Shown here: piece after piece, positions 1-6,909 of the stretch | Layout: the number at the start of each line of letters is the position of its first letter | How positions within the stretch are numbered: position 1 is the stretch's first letter | Origin: HLUCCA09 sp038757905 | GTDB taxonomy: Bacteria; Pseudomonadota; Alphaproteobacteria; Rhodobacterales; Rhodobacteraceae | Direction of reading: 5' to 3' | Assembly (NCBI GenBank): GCA_038757905.1 | Contig: JBCDGG010000137.1 | Span: 1 to 14,186, forward strand | DNA length: 14,186 bases | Position numbers and translations under genes: made by a program | The notes under the pieces: model-generated | Told to the model about the DNA's origin: nothing | What the model saw: only the letters and a program-made list of their open reading frames with translations | The model's database searches: none

Positions 1-611
1 CCGCGCACACAGGGAAACCCGATGGAATGATCGCCCCCCATCATCACCGGCAGGGAGCCGGAACTGAACACATGGGAAACGGCGCGGCTGATCTGGTCGA
101 AGCTCTTTTCGAGATTGGCGGGAATGGTGAAGACATCGCCCGCATCGCAAAGCGTCATCTGCTCGCGCAGATCGACCCCCATCTCGTAATTGTAGGGCGT
201 GTAGAGCGCGCTGATCTTGCGCATTCCCTGGGGACCGAAGCGGGTGCCGGGCCGATAGGTGGTGCCGCCGTCGAAGGGGATGCCGAGCACGGTGGCGTCG
301 TAATCCTTCACCTCTGTCACGTCCTCGGCGTAGGGCGCGTTGAGGAACGTGTTGATCCCGGCATAATGCGGCAGCTCGCCGCGCGCGAAGGTGGGGATCG
401 ATTTGTCGTCGATACTGTCGGCGCCGGTCAGGCCCATGTGCAGCGCCCATTTCCGCTCCGCCTCCCAGCCGCCGCCGGGGATGTCCGCCTCCGCCTTCAT
501 CGACTTCCAGCCCTGGAGCTTGGTCAGATCCGGGTGGTGGTGGCGCCGCTCCGGCGGGCGCCGGTCGGCGGGGTGATGGGATCGCGAGCGGTCACTCGGC
601 GCGCAGAACAT
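1..611 (-). CDS. Ureohydrolase (agmatinase superfamily), probable guanidine hydrolase; C-terminus beyond the left edge
   Basis: About 203 N-terminal codons of an arginase/agmatinase-fold metal hydrolase are present. Seen: an unusually long N-terminal region (about 100 residues) before the core, including LTKLQGWK and IPTFARGELPHYAGINTFL; then TVLGIPFDGGTTYRPGTRFG at about 107-126; then GGDHS at 192-196, whose His195 is the first metal ligand of this fold. The later Asp/His metal motifs lie outside the window. The ATG at 611 is chosen because GGAGG sits 6 bases upstream; it overlaps the ATPase gene by 20 bases. An ATG at codon 38 would cut a region that looks conserved. Known: the long-N-terminus GdmH group is nickel-dependent and converts guanidine to urea and ammonia. 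The guanidine-I riboswitch and matching transporter upstream favour that over agmatinase. Superfamily is certain; guanidine as substrate is inference. Confidence 0.82.
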   Translation of the reverse strand, partial: MFCAPSDRSRSHHPADRRPPERRHHHPDLTKLQGWKSMKAEADIPGGGWEAERKWALHMGLTGADSIDDKSIPTFARGELPHYAGINTFLNAPYAEDVTEVKDYDATVLGIPFDGGTTYRPGTRFGPQGMRKISALYTPYNYEMGVDLREQMTLCDAGDVFTIPANLEKSFDQISRAVSHVFSSGSLPVMMGGDHSIGFPCVR

Positions 612-1359
612 TGGTATCCTCCATGAGGCGTTGAAAGGGGATCCCGTCGTCGCGGGCATCGAAATCGTAGGTGATGGTGGCGCCGTAGGCGTTGGGATCG
701 TCGGCGTCCCATTTGGGCTTGTCGAAGACGAGGACGCGGTCGCCGAGCTTGAACGCTTCTTCGAGATCGTGGGTGACCATGAAGACGGTCATGCCGGTGG
801 TTTCGCGCAGCTCGCTCAGAAACCCGTGCATCGAAAGCCGCGTGCCGGGATCGAGCGCGCCGAACGGCTCGTCGAGCAGCAGGATGCGGGGCTTGGCCGT
901 CAGCGCCTGGCCGATGGCGAGGCGCTGCTGCATGCCGCCGGACAGCGTCGCGGGGTATTGGTGCGCCACATGGTCGAGCCCCAGCCGCTCCAGCGTTTCC
1001 AGCGCGCGGGCCCGGGCGGCGCGCCATTCCTCGCCGAAGAACCGGCCCCAGGGGCGGCGAAAGCTCTCACCGGCGACGATGTTCTCGCGCACGGTGAGGT
1101 GCGGGAAGACCGAGTAGCGCTGGAACACGACGCCGCGCTCCAGCCCGGGCTCTTCGGCGGGCGGGTTGCCGTCCACCCGAATCTCGCCGGTGGTGGGGCG
1201 TTCCTTGGCGAGGAGCAGGCGCAGGAAGGTGGACTTGCCGCAGCCGGAGGCCCCGACGATGGAGATGAACTCCCCCTGAGCGATCTCGACATTCACCTTC
1301 TCGATGATCGTCCGCTTTCCATAGGCTTTGGAGATATCGGTGACGGTGACGAAGCTCAT
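592..1359 (-). CDS. ABC transporter ATP-binding protein, NitT/TauT type (guanidine/urea-carboxylase-locus family)
   Basis: This 255-residue cytoplasmic ATPase energises the adjacent permease. Seen in order: Walker A GASGCGKST at 36-44, Q-loop Gln80, signature LSGGMQQ at 139-145, Walker B ILLLDEP at 159-165, and H-loop His197. All catalytic motifs are intact. After the core there is a C-terminal tail of about 45 residues (FDKPKWDADD onward) with an acidic, Tyr-containing patch, as I recall from ATPases of this urea-carboxylase-associated group. The ATG at 1359 has no convincing Shine-Dalgarno but overlaps the stop of a 25-codon ORF (ATGA), so it is probably translated by coupling. The next gene begins within its last codons. 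It is the third main gene of the riboswitch-led operon. Confidence 0.93.
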   Translation of the reverse strand: MSFVTVTDISKAYGKRTIIEKVNVEIAQGEFISIVGASGCGKSTFLRLLLAKERPTTGEIRVDGNPPAEEPGLERGVVFQRYSVFPHLTVRENIVAGESFRRPWGRFFGEEWRAARARALETLERLGLDHVAHQYPATLSGGMQQRLAIGQALTAKPRILLLDEPFGALDPGTRLSMHGFLSELRETTGMTVFMVTHDLEEAFKLGDRVLVFDKPKWDADDPNAYGATITYDFDARDDGIPFQRLMEDTNVLRAE

Positions 1360-1433
1360 GGGGCAGCGCCCAGTGTCAGGCGCGGGGCCGTTTTGAGTTT
1401 TTTTGCCAAGATGATGGAGGCGGGGCGGGTCAT
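1356..1433 (-). CDS. Putative 25-codon coupling micro-ORF between permease and ATPase
   Basis: Between the permease stop and the ATPase start lies an ORF of exactly 25 codons beginning MTRPASIILAKKLK. Its ATG overlaps the permease TGA as ATGA, and its TGA overlaps the ATPase ATG as ATGA. A GGAGG lies 7 bases before its ATG, inside the last permease codons, whereas the ATPase itself lacks a Shine-Dalgarno. This layout suggests the segment is translated to carry ribosomes from one gene to the next. The peptide is basic with a short hydrophobic stretch and matches no family I know. It could instead be an untranslated spacer that is open by chance, since 25 codons are weak evidence. The stretch includes an A-run (seven A's on the transcript), which could permit slippage. 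Confidence 0.4.
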   Translation of the reverse strand: MTRPASIILAKKLKTAPRLTLGAAP

Positions 1434-2242
1434 AGCCCGGCCTCCGTCCAGGGGAAGAGGCGGCGGGAGGCGCGGCGGAGCGCGAAATCCATCAGGAAAG
1501 CCAGGAGGGTGATCCAGAGGACGTAGGTGAGGATCACGTCCATGGCGAGGAACCGGCGGACGAGGAAGATGCGGTAGCCAAGGCCCTGCTCCGACGCGAT
1601 GGCCTCGGCGGCGATCAGGAAGAGCCAGGCCGGGCCGAGAGAGAGGCGCACCGACTGAACCATGCGCGGCAGGAGTTGCGGGAGCGCGACCCGCAGCGCG
1701 ATCACCGAAGAGGAGGCGCCGAGGGTTTCGGCCTTCACGATCATCTCGCGCGGGATCTCGATCACGCGGGCCGAGAGGTCCCGAATGAGGAAGGGCAGGA
1801 TGCCGACAATGATCAGGACGACCTTGGAGAGTTCGCCGAGGCCGAAGACGATGAAGAGGATCGGCAGGACGGCGAGCGGCGGGATCATCGAGACAACCGC
1901 GACGAACCCGGCAAGCGTGGCACGGATATGGGGCAGAAGCCCGATGAGCAGGCCGAAGGCCGTGGCCAGGGCCGCGGAAATGCCGACCCCGAGAAACAGC
2001 CGCCGCAGGCTCGCCACCGTGTCGTGCCAAAGCAGGATCCTGTCCGACCGGCGGTCGGGCTCGGTGAGGAGCCGTTCCGCCGTCGCCGCGATGGTCGACG
2101 GCGCGGGCAGGAGCTTGTCCGCCGGGTTCTCGGCCAGGCGGATGTCGGAGCCGATGGAATAGGCCACGAACACCGCGATGAAGGGCAGAGCGATGAGCAC
2201 GGCCCGGGTCAGGGCGGCTGGCTGACGGTTGATCAGACGCAT
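1430..2242 (-). CDS. ABC transporter permease, NitT/TauT (BPD_transp_1) type
   Basis: This is a 270-residue inner-membrane subunit that forms the import channel, presumably as a homodimer. Hydrophobic segments at about 12-32, 81-103, 109-135, 139-156, 199-215 and 234-254 give six membrane spans, as expected of the family. The cytoplasmic EAA loop that contacts the ATPase is visible at about 171-192 (AETLGASS, then ALPQLLP). The ATG at 2242 has an AGGAGGT Shine-Dalgarno just upstream and follows the binding-protein stop by 24 bases. Its stop overlaps the micro-ORF start. It is the only permease gene seen, which fits this two-domain importer class. Confidence 0.93.
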   Translation of the reverse strand: MRLINRQPAALTRAVLIALPFIAVFVAYSIGSDIRLAENPADKLLPAPSTIAATAERLLTEPDRRSDRILLWHDTVASLRRLFLGVGISAALATAFGLLIGLLPHIRATLAGFVAVVSMIPPLAVLPILFIVFGLGELSKVVLIIVGILPFLIRDLSARVIEIPREMIVKAETLGASSSVIALRVALPQLLPRMVQSVRLSLGPAWLFLIAAEAIASEQGLGYRIFLVRRFLAMDVILTYVLWITLLAFLMDFALRRASRRLFPWTEAGL

Positions 2243-2266
2243 CGGACCTCCTCGCCGCGCGGGGCG

Positions 2267-3340
2267 TCAGAGACCGCCGTCCGCCGCCATCTGCATGTAG
2301 GTCGTGTCATAGCGGAACCGGACATTGCCCGGGTCGCCGGTCGTCGAGCCGTCGGGATAGGCCACGCCGACGAAGTCGGCCGAAGGCGCCCCTTCGCCCA
2401 GGATGCCCTTGTCGAAAAGGAACTCCGCCACGTTGACCATCGTGGTCGGCAGATCGGCGCTCTGGGTGAACGCCACGGCATCGGCGGGGTCGAAGAACAT
2501 CTCTGTCGAGGCGAGCTGGGCCTGGTAACCGGCCAGATCGGTGCCGGAGGCGTCGGCCATCGCGGTGAGCACTGCCACGTCTCCGGCAGCCATCAGGCCC
2601 ATCACCTCGTACCAGGCGCCCACCATGGCCTTGCCGAAGTCGGGATTGGCCTCCAGCACTTCGGTGTTCACCACCATCAGGTCGATGATCTCACCAGGGA
2701 TGTCGGAGCTGTCGAAGAGCTTGGTGGCGTTGGGATCTTCCAGGATGGTCGACACCAGCGGGTTCCACGTCACCACCGCTTCGACCTCGTCGGTCTGGAA
2801 GGCGGCGATCATGTCGGCGTCGGAGGTGTTGATGACGGAGGCGAGGTCGGCCTCGCGCAAGCCCACACTGTCGAGGCCGCGCGCCAGCAGGTAATGCGAG
2901 ACCGACAGTTCCACGAGGTTCACCGGCTTGCCCGCCAGATCCTCGAGCGCGCCGTCGCCCTTCAGGATCACCGCGTCGTTGCCGTTCGAAAAGTCGCCGA
3001 CGATCAGTGCTGTCGTGTCGACGCCGCCGCCGGCGGGGATCGACAGCGTGTCCATGTTGGTGGCCGACACCCCGTCGAAGGCGCCGGCGGTGTACTGGTT
3101 GATCGACTCGATGTAGTCGTTGATCTGCACGATCTCGACGTCGATGCCGTACTTCTCGGCCCATTTGTCCATGATGCCGCTGTCTTCGAGATACCCCCAT
3201 GGCATCCAGCCCACATAGATCGACCACGCGACGCGGAACTCTGTCTTCTCCTGCGCGATGGCCGGGGCGGCGAAGCCGATGGACAAAGCTGCGGCGCCGG
3301 CTGCGATCTGGCGCACGCCGATCTGGCGAAGTGCAAACAT
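2267..3340 (-). CDS. Periplasmic substrate-binding protein of the urea-carboxylase-region/guanidine ABC transporter family
   Basis: This 357-residue secreted binding protein captures the substrate for the permease/ATPase pair. A Sec signal peptide spans about 1-29: basic start, hydrophobic core GAAALSIGFAAPAIA, cleavage after AIA and before QE. The mature N-terminus carries WSIYVGWMPWGYLEDSGI and VQINDYIESINQYTAG, which I recognise from the family modelled as TIGR03427 (ABC_peri_uca). The start at 3340 is chosen because the signal peptide begins there and AGGGGG lies 6 bases upstream. The frame stays open further upstream, but that stretch is the riboswitch leader. This is the first gene of the operon. 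The family was named for urea-carboxylase loci, many of which are now known to concern guanidine. Assignment to guanidine here rests on the riboswitch and downstream enzyme. Confidence 0.92.
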   Translation of the reverse strand: MFALRQIGVRQIAAGAAALSIGFAAPAIAQEKTEFRVAWSIYVGWMPWGYLEDSGIMDKWAEKYGIDVEIVQINDYIESINQYTAGAFDGVSATNMDTLSIPAGGGVDTTALIVGDFSNGNDAVILKGDGALEDLAGKPVNLVELSVSHYLLARGLDSVGLREADLASVINTSDADMIAAFQTDEVEAVVTWNPLVSTILEDPNATKLFDSSDIPGEIIDLMVVNTEVLEANPDFGKAMVGAWYEVMGLMAAGDVAVLTAMADASGTDLAGYQAQLASTEMFFDPADAVAFTQSADLPTTMVNVAEFLFDKGILGEGAPSADFVGVAYPDGSTTGDPGNVRFRYDTTYMQMAADGGL

Positions 3341-3359
3341 GGGAGACCCCCTGTGCCAC

Positions 3360-3398
3360 GTTCCGCCGGGCGGGAAACATCGGGGACCGAGGCGGAAC
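3360..3398 (-). promoter_or_regulatory. Leader hairpin with a copy of an aptamer segment; candidate expression platform
   Basis: In the transcript, GTTCCGCC (3398-3391) pairs perfectly with GGCGGAAC (3367-3360), an 8-bp stem ending about 20 bases before the binding-protein ATG and close to its Shine-Dalgarno. The upstream arm is part of GTTCCGCCTCG, an exact 11-base copy of the aptamer's own 5' strand at 3525-3515. GGCGGAAC can therefore pair with either copy, which suggests a switch between alternative folds. No T-tract follows, so translational control is likelier than termination. TCTCCC directly before the ATG (3346-3341) is also complementary to the aptamer's terminal GGGAGA. The pairings are seen; the switching is inference. 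Confidence 0.45.
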
Positions 3399-3422
3399 TT
3401 GGGAGATCGGCTACCCCAACGC

Positions 3423-3536
3423 GCAGTGCTCTCCCGGGATTTTGTCCCGCCGTGTACCGGGTGAGCACTGCCACTCCGGCGGCATCTCTCGGACCAGACC
3501 CCCATAGAGGAGAACGAGGCGGAACCCTAGATGCCC
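3423..3536 (-). promoter_or_regulatory. Guanidine-I riboswitch (ykkC subtype 1)
   Basis: The transcript upstream of the binding-protein gene carries the hallmark ykkC blocks in order: CTAGGGTTCCG (3530-3520), GGTCTGGTCCGAGAG (3500-3486), ACACGGCGGGACAAAA (3455-3440) and CCCGGGAGA (3438-3430). P1 is closed by GGCATC (3535-3530) with GATGCC (3486-3481). P3 is a perfect 9-bp helix, GCAGTGCTC (3471-3463) with GAGCACTGC (3431-3423). Inside it, CGGGA and TCCCG flank the AAAA loop region. The ACACGG...GGGAYAAAA...CCCGGGAGA block separates the guanidine class from the ppGpp/PRPP variants. Known: ligand binding turns on guanidine export, import or degradation genes. Here it precedes an import and hydrolysis operon. 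No clear promoter was recognised upstream of it. Confidence 0.93.
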
Positions 3537-3997
3537 TGCGCCTGTCGAGCATGGGACGGAGGGCGCGCCGGACACAGATCTCGCCGCCTTGCGGCTTCCC
3601 GTTTTGGGAGCGGCGCCTCGTTTTTGGGCGGGATGGCGCTGGGTCGCTGGCATTTCGGGCGCTGTCGCGTTGGCAGCACCGACGGCGTGTATGGGTCTCC
3701 GGCGATCGCCATGCGGAGGGCTGGGGCGAGGCTCCATCCTCGCGAGCACCAGGTGCCCGTCCTTCAGGATGTCGCCGCGCACGTCTCCTCCGGGTGCGCC
3801 CGCGCGACCACGCTGCGGGTCCGAGAACCATCGGGCGTGGTCTTAGGGAACCGGTGACCGGGGCCGCTCGGGGCTGCTGCTCTCTGTATGGCGCCGACAG
3901 AGAGGCATGCGGATCGCGTGTGGAGGTGCGTCCGCGTTTCCTGGGGCGGGTGTGCGCCCATGGACGATCGCGGGGAGGCTATGTGACTGTCGGACGG
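3537..3997. other. Intergenic stretch without a recognisable gene
   Basis: About 460 bases separate the riboswitch from the end of the PAS-GGDEF-EAL gene. Open frames occur on both strands, but they are Arg/Pro/Ser-rich as expected of high-GC noncoding sequence, and none has a Shine-Dalgarno and a recognisable domain. The promoter for the guanidine operon should lie here on the minus strand, but I saw no good -35/-10 pair and no TGGCAC-N5-TTGC sigma-54 site. The one clear structure is the inverted repeat at 3880-3904. Confidence 0.5.
3880..3904. repeat. Perfect 8-bp inverted repeat
   Basis: CTCTCTGT (3880-3887) and ACAGAGAG (3897-3904) flank a 9-base centre that itself contains the palindrome GGCGCC. 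The element lies about 94 bases past the stop of the PAS-GGDEF-EAL gene. It could be a 3' stem-loop on that transcript, but no T-tract follows on either strand, or an operator for something upstream of the riboswitch. Confidence 0.5.
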
Positions 3998-6310
3998 CTA
4001 GGAGACGCGCTTGAGATCCCATGGGCGGGGCCGATAGCTCGCCACGAACTCCCGCAGGGCATGCACGTCCATCGGCTGGCAGAAGGCGTATCCCTGCAGA
4101 ACGTGGCACCCCAACTCCGTCAGCGTGTCGGCGTGATCCATCGTTTCCACGCCTTCCGCGATCACCGTAAGGTTCATGGATTGCGCGATGCCGATGATGT
4201 TTCGAAGCACGGCGTGGCTTTGCCTGTCGCTGTTGATGCGGCTGACCAATCTCTTGTCGATCTTCATGGCGTCGGGGCGGAGCTGCATGAGCCCGATGAT
4301 GGAGGCATGCCCGGAGCCGAAATCGTCGATCTCGATGCTCACCCCCACATCGCGCAAGCAGTCGATCCCGTATTGGAAGATCTCGCTTTGCTCTTCGATC
4401 AGGACGGATTCCAGTACTTCGAACGCAATTCGGAAGCTCGCATCCTTAATCTCCCGGACCATGCTCAGGACCTTCGGCTCCTGAACGCGCTGCGCCGTGA
4501 CGTTCACGGAGAGTTTCGAGATCAGAGCGCCATCCGCATTCAGTTCGGAGATGCTCTGAATCGCTTTGCGAAAGATGATGTCGTCGATCTCTTCGATCAT
4601 CGACAGGCGCTGGGCGACGGGCAGGAACTGATCCGGCTGCATGAAGCCGAGCTCGTCGGAATCCCATCTGGCCAACGTCTCCACCCCGACCAGTTCGCGG
4701 GTATAGGCGTCGAATTGCGGGTGGAAGTGGGGCTCGAACTCCTCGCTGGCGACGGCGCGGCGCAGCTCGCGTGCCATGCAACGGCGCCCCAGCACATCGG
4801 TGTGCAGATCGGGTGTGTAGAGCCTGATGCAATTGCGGCCGAGTTCCTTGGCCTCGTAGAGCGCCGCATCGGCACCGACGACCAGTTCCGGCGTCGGAAG
4901 GATGCCGTCGGCCGAGCTGGCGACGCCGAAGCTCGCCCCCACCCGGATGGTCTTTGTCTGATAGATCAACGGCGCGCGCACTCTCTTCAAGATCCGCTCC
5001 GCCAGCGCCACACCGTCGCCGGAGACGGTCCCCGGGCGAAGCAGGATCAGAAACTCGTCGCCGCCGACCCTGGCCGGCAGATCCTGTGCATCCGTCTCCT
5101 CGCGCAGGATCCGGCCGACCTCGCAGAGCACGAAATCGCCGGCATCGTGGCCGATGGTGTCGTTGACATATTTGAAGTGGTCGAGATCGATCCGGACGAT
5201 CGTGGTGCATTCGCGCTTGCTTTCGCGGTCCTTCAGGCTGAGGTCGAGCGCGCGGCGGTTCGGCAGTTCGGTCAGCGGATCGTGAAGCGCCTGCTGTTCG
5301 ATCTCCTTGTGGGCGGCCGCAATCGCCTCGCGCTGCTCCCGCTCCCTGGTGCGGTCGTCAGAGATCGCGACGAACCCATAGCACTCCCCCATCTCGTTCT
5401 CGAGCGGCGAGATGCTGAGCATGACCCAGTAGGGTACGCCCGCCTTGGTGTAATTCAGGATCTCTTTGCGGATCGCTCTTTGGTTGCGGATGCTCTCGCC
5501 GATGGCGTGAACCGTCTTGTGATCGGTCTCCGGCCCCTGCAGAACGCGCCCCGGGAACTTGCCCTTCATCTCGGCCAGAGAATACTCGCTGAGCGTTTCG
5601 AATGCGGGGTTCACCCAGGTCACGCGGCCTTCGAGATCGGTCACGACGATGGCATCGTTGGCGCGCTGCGCGATCACGGCCAGCTCGGACAGTTCCTTGC
5701 TGTGTTTGACCTTGAGATGATAGGCGCGAATCAACTCACGGGAGAGTAGCACAAAGATCAGGCCGAGGGCGCTGGCGGCCCCCAGCGTTCCCAGCCGCAC
5801 CGCGCGCCGCAGCTTTGCCTCCGTGGCGGAGACGTAGGGGCGGAACTCCAGGCTCTGACTCTGCATCTCGATGGCGAGGCGCCGCAAGGTCAGGCCCACG
5901 GCAAATGCCGCGGACTGCCCCGTACGCCGGTAGATCTCGGGATCGTCGAACTGCTCTAGCGTGGCAAGCGCGCTGGCTGTGGTGGCGATGTCGGCTCTGC
6001 ACAGGTCCAGCGCATTGCCCGCTCCGAGCCAGAGAAAGGCCCGCTTTTCCAGCGGCGACAGCACGTCGAGGCACCAGGCCGCCTGCGCCTGCGCCATGCG
6101 GATATGCTCTGCGGCGACGGCGACATCGCCCTGCCGCAGGATCGGGCGGTTGGCGAGCAGCGACAGCAACGATTGGGTTTCGCTGAAGTGGAGGAAGTTG
6201 CGGGCGCGATACTCGCTCGCGAGCGACAGGTAGCGATACCCCAGAAACGAGATCGCCGTGGACGCCACGAGAAGGAGCGCGAACACAGGCAGGACGATGC
6301 TTAGTCTCAT
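3998..6310 (-). CDS. Membrane-anchored PAS-GGDEF-EAL cyclic-di-GMP signalling protein
   Basis: This 770-residue sensor should make and/or degrade cyclic di-GMP. Seen, numbered from 6310: a first membrane span at about 3-26, a periplasmic region of about 145 residues, a second span at about 172-191, a PAS domain at about 210-320 (NPAFETLSEYS, LQGPETD), a GGDEF domain at about 340-500, and an EAL domain at about 510-765. GGDEF is intact (RVGGDEF, about 415-421). The RxxD inhibitory site that should precede it reads DAQD, so product feedback is probably lost. The EAL motif reads ETL; the other catalytic elements are present (SVNV, DDFGSGH, KIDK, AEGVET, QGYAF). The ATG at 6310 starts just before the first span; an in-frame GTG at 6346 would add 12 polar residues but has no better ribosome site. 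The gene stands alone. Whether cyclase or phosphodiesterase activity dominates cannot be read from sequence. Confidence 0.92.
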   Translation of the reverse strand: MRLSIVLPVFALLLVASTAISFLGYRYLSLASEYRARNFLHFSETQSLLSLLANRPILRQGDVAVAAEHIRMAQAQAAWCLDVLSPLEKRAFLWLGAGNALDLCRADIATTASALATLEQFDDPEIYRRTGQSAAFAVGLTLRRLAIEMQSQSLEFRPYVSATEAKLRRAVRLGTLGAASALGLIFVLLSRELIRAYHLKVKHSKELSELAVIAQRANDAIVVTDLEGRVTWVNPAFETLSEYSLAEMKGKFPGRVLQGPETDHKTVHAIGESIRNQRAIRKEILNYTKAGVPYWVMLSISPLENEMGECYGFVAISDDRTREREQREAIAAAHKEIEQQALHDPLTELPNRRALDLSLKDRESKRECTTIVRIDLDHFKYVNDTIGHDAGDFVLCEVGRILREETDAQDLPARVGGDEFLILLRPGTVSGDGVALAERILKRVRAPLIYQTKTIRVGASFGVASSADGILPTPELVVGADAALYEAKELGRNCIRLYTPDLHTDVLGRRCMARELRRAVASEEFEPHFHPQFDAYTRELVGVETLARWDSDELGFMQPDQFLPVAQRLSMIEEIDDIIFRKAIQSISELNADGALISKLSVNVTAQRVQEPKVLSMVREIKDASFRIAFEVLESVLIEEQSEIFQYGIDCLRDVGVSIEIDDFGSGHASIIGLMQLRPDAMKIDKRLVSRINSDRQSHAVLRNIIGIAQSMNLTVIAEGVETMDHADTLTELGCHVLQGYAFCQPMDVHALREFVASYRPRPWDLKRVS

Positions 6311-6398
6311 CTTGCTTCCCGCTTGCCCCTTCTGCTCCCTAGCCACGTCACAGCGATGGGCGATAGAATGAGCGGCTTAACGCGGAATGAAGGGGCGA

Positions 6399-6421
6399 TT
6401 TTGCCCTAAACTTGGGCAAAA
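6399..6421. promoter_or_regulatory. 23-bp palindrome upstream of the PAS-GGDEF-EAL gene, candidate operator
   Basis: TTTTGCCC (6399-6406) and GGGCAAAA (6414-6421) form a perfect 8-bp inverted repeat around a 7-base centre. It lies about 90 bases upstream of the ATG at 6310, where a promoter would be expected, in an AT-rich patch within GC-rich DNA. Size and symmetry fit a dimeric repressor or a LysR-type site (TTGCCC...GGGCAA). No T-run follows the right arm, so it is less like a terminator. The regulator is unknown. Confidence 0.5.
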
Positions 6422-6888
6422 TGCCCGGCCGGTCGCGCGTCGCGCCGGATCTGGCGCTCCTGCAGAGCACAACCCAGGGTGGTGCCCCGGACGTGAGGCG
6501 CGCGGCGTCGGACGGGCCCCGTGACCTTCTCTTGGGCCGGTTTCTCGTCACGCAGGTGACGCTGAACCCGGCCGGTTTCCGCCCCTAGGCAGCACACGCC
6601 CAGCATTCAGCAACCCGGCACGCGGCGTCTCACGATCCGGGCCTAAGCCCTTGGCTCTGCTTGATCCCGTCGGGAACGATGCGCCTGAAGAGGAGTGGCG
6701 CACAGGACAGGCATGCGAGGCCCGGCTATCCATCAATCACGCGGGAGGTTCCCGCCTTGCCGGGGCACCGAATGCTCGCACGGGCCACACGGACGAACCC
6801 GATGCGCGGCCGTCGACTCCGCCGCTTGCACCCTCGTGCGCCCGACGCGGACTCTCACCCCAGAAGCACGCGATGGAACCGATATTCA
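6422..6888. other. Intergenic stretch without a recognisable gene
   Basis: Together with the palindrome region this makes about 600 bases between the start of the PAS-GGDEF-EAL gene and the end of the small kinase gene. Short open frames exist on both strands, but their translations are Arg/Pro/Gly-rich, resemble nothing I know and lack good ribosome sites. No tRNA fold, transposase remnant or repeat array was seen. It may be decayed coding sequence or hold an untranslated RNA. Confidence 0.4.
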
Positions 6889-6907
6889 GACGCCCCTACG
6901 TGGCGTC
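6889..6907 (-). terminator. Hairpin just after the small kinase gene, possible terminator
   Basis: On the minus-strand transcript, 2 bases past the TAA of the small kinase, GACGCC (6907-6902) pairs with GGCGTC (6894-6889) around a 7-base loop. The stem is at the right place to end the aldolase-kinase operon, but no U-tract follows, so it would be a weak intrinsic terminator or an mRNA-end stabiliser. Confidence 0.35.
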
Positions 6908-6909
6908 AC

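Noticed and set aside
2691..3380. Minus-strand frame starting at an ATG in the riboswitch leader (MFPARRNVAQ)
   Set aside because: It is out of frame with the binding protein, has no ribosome site and encodes an Arg-rich shadow; it is not a credible leader peptide because it does not stop near the gene start.
2267..3505. Longer form of the NitT/TauT binding protein starting at 3505
   Set aside because: The extra 55 codons lie in the riboswitch and leader; the signal peptide and Shine-Dalgarno fix the start at 3340.
3423..3536. ppGpp or PRPP variant of the ykkC riboswitch
   Set aside because: The ACACGG/GGGACAAAA/CCCGGGAGA block and the downstream guanidine-type genes fit the guanidine class; the variant classes precede amino acid or purine genes.
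1676..5749. A plus-strand open frame of 1357 codons
   Set aside because: It runs antisense through the permease, binding-protein, riboswitch and GGDEF-EAL genes, is His/Arg/Asp-rich without domains, and reflects codon bias of high-GC genes on the other strand.
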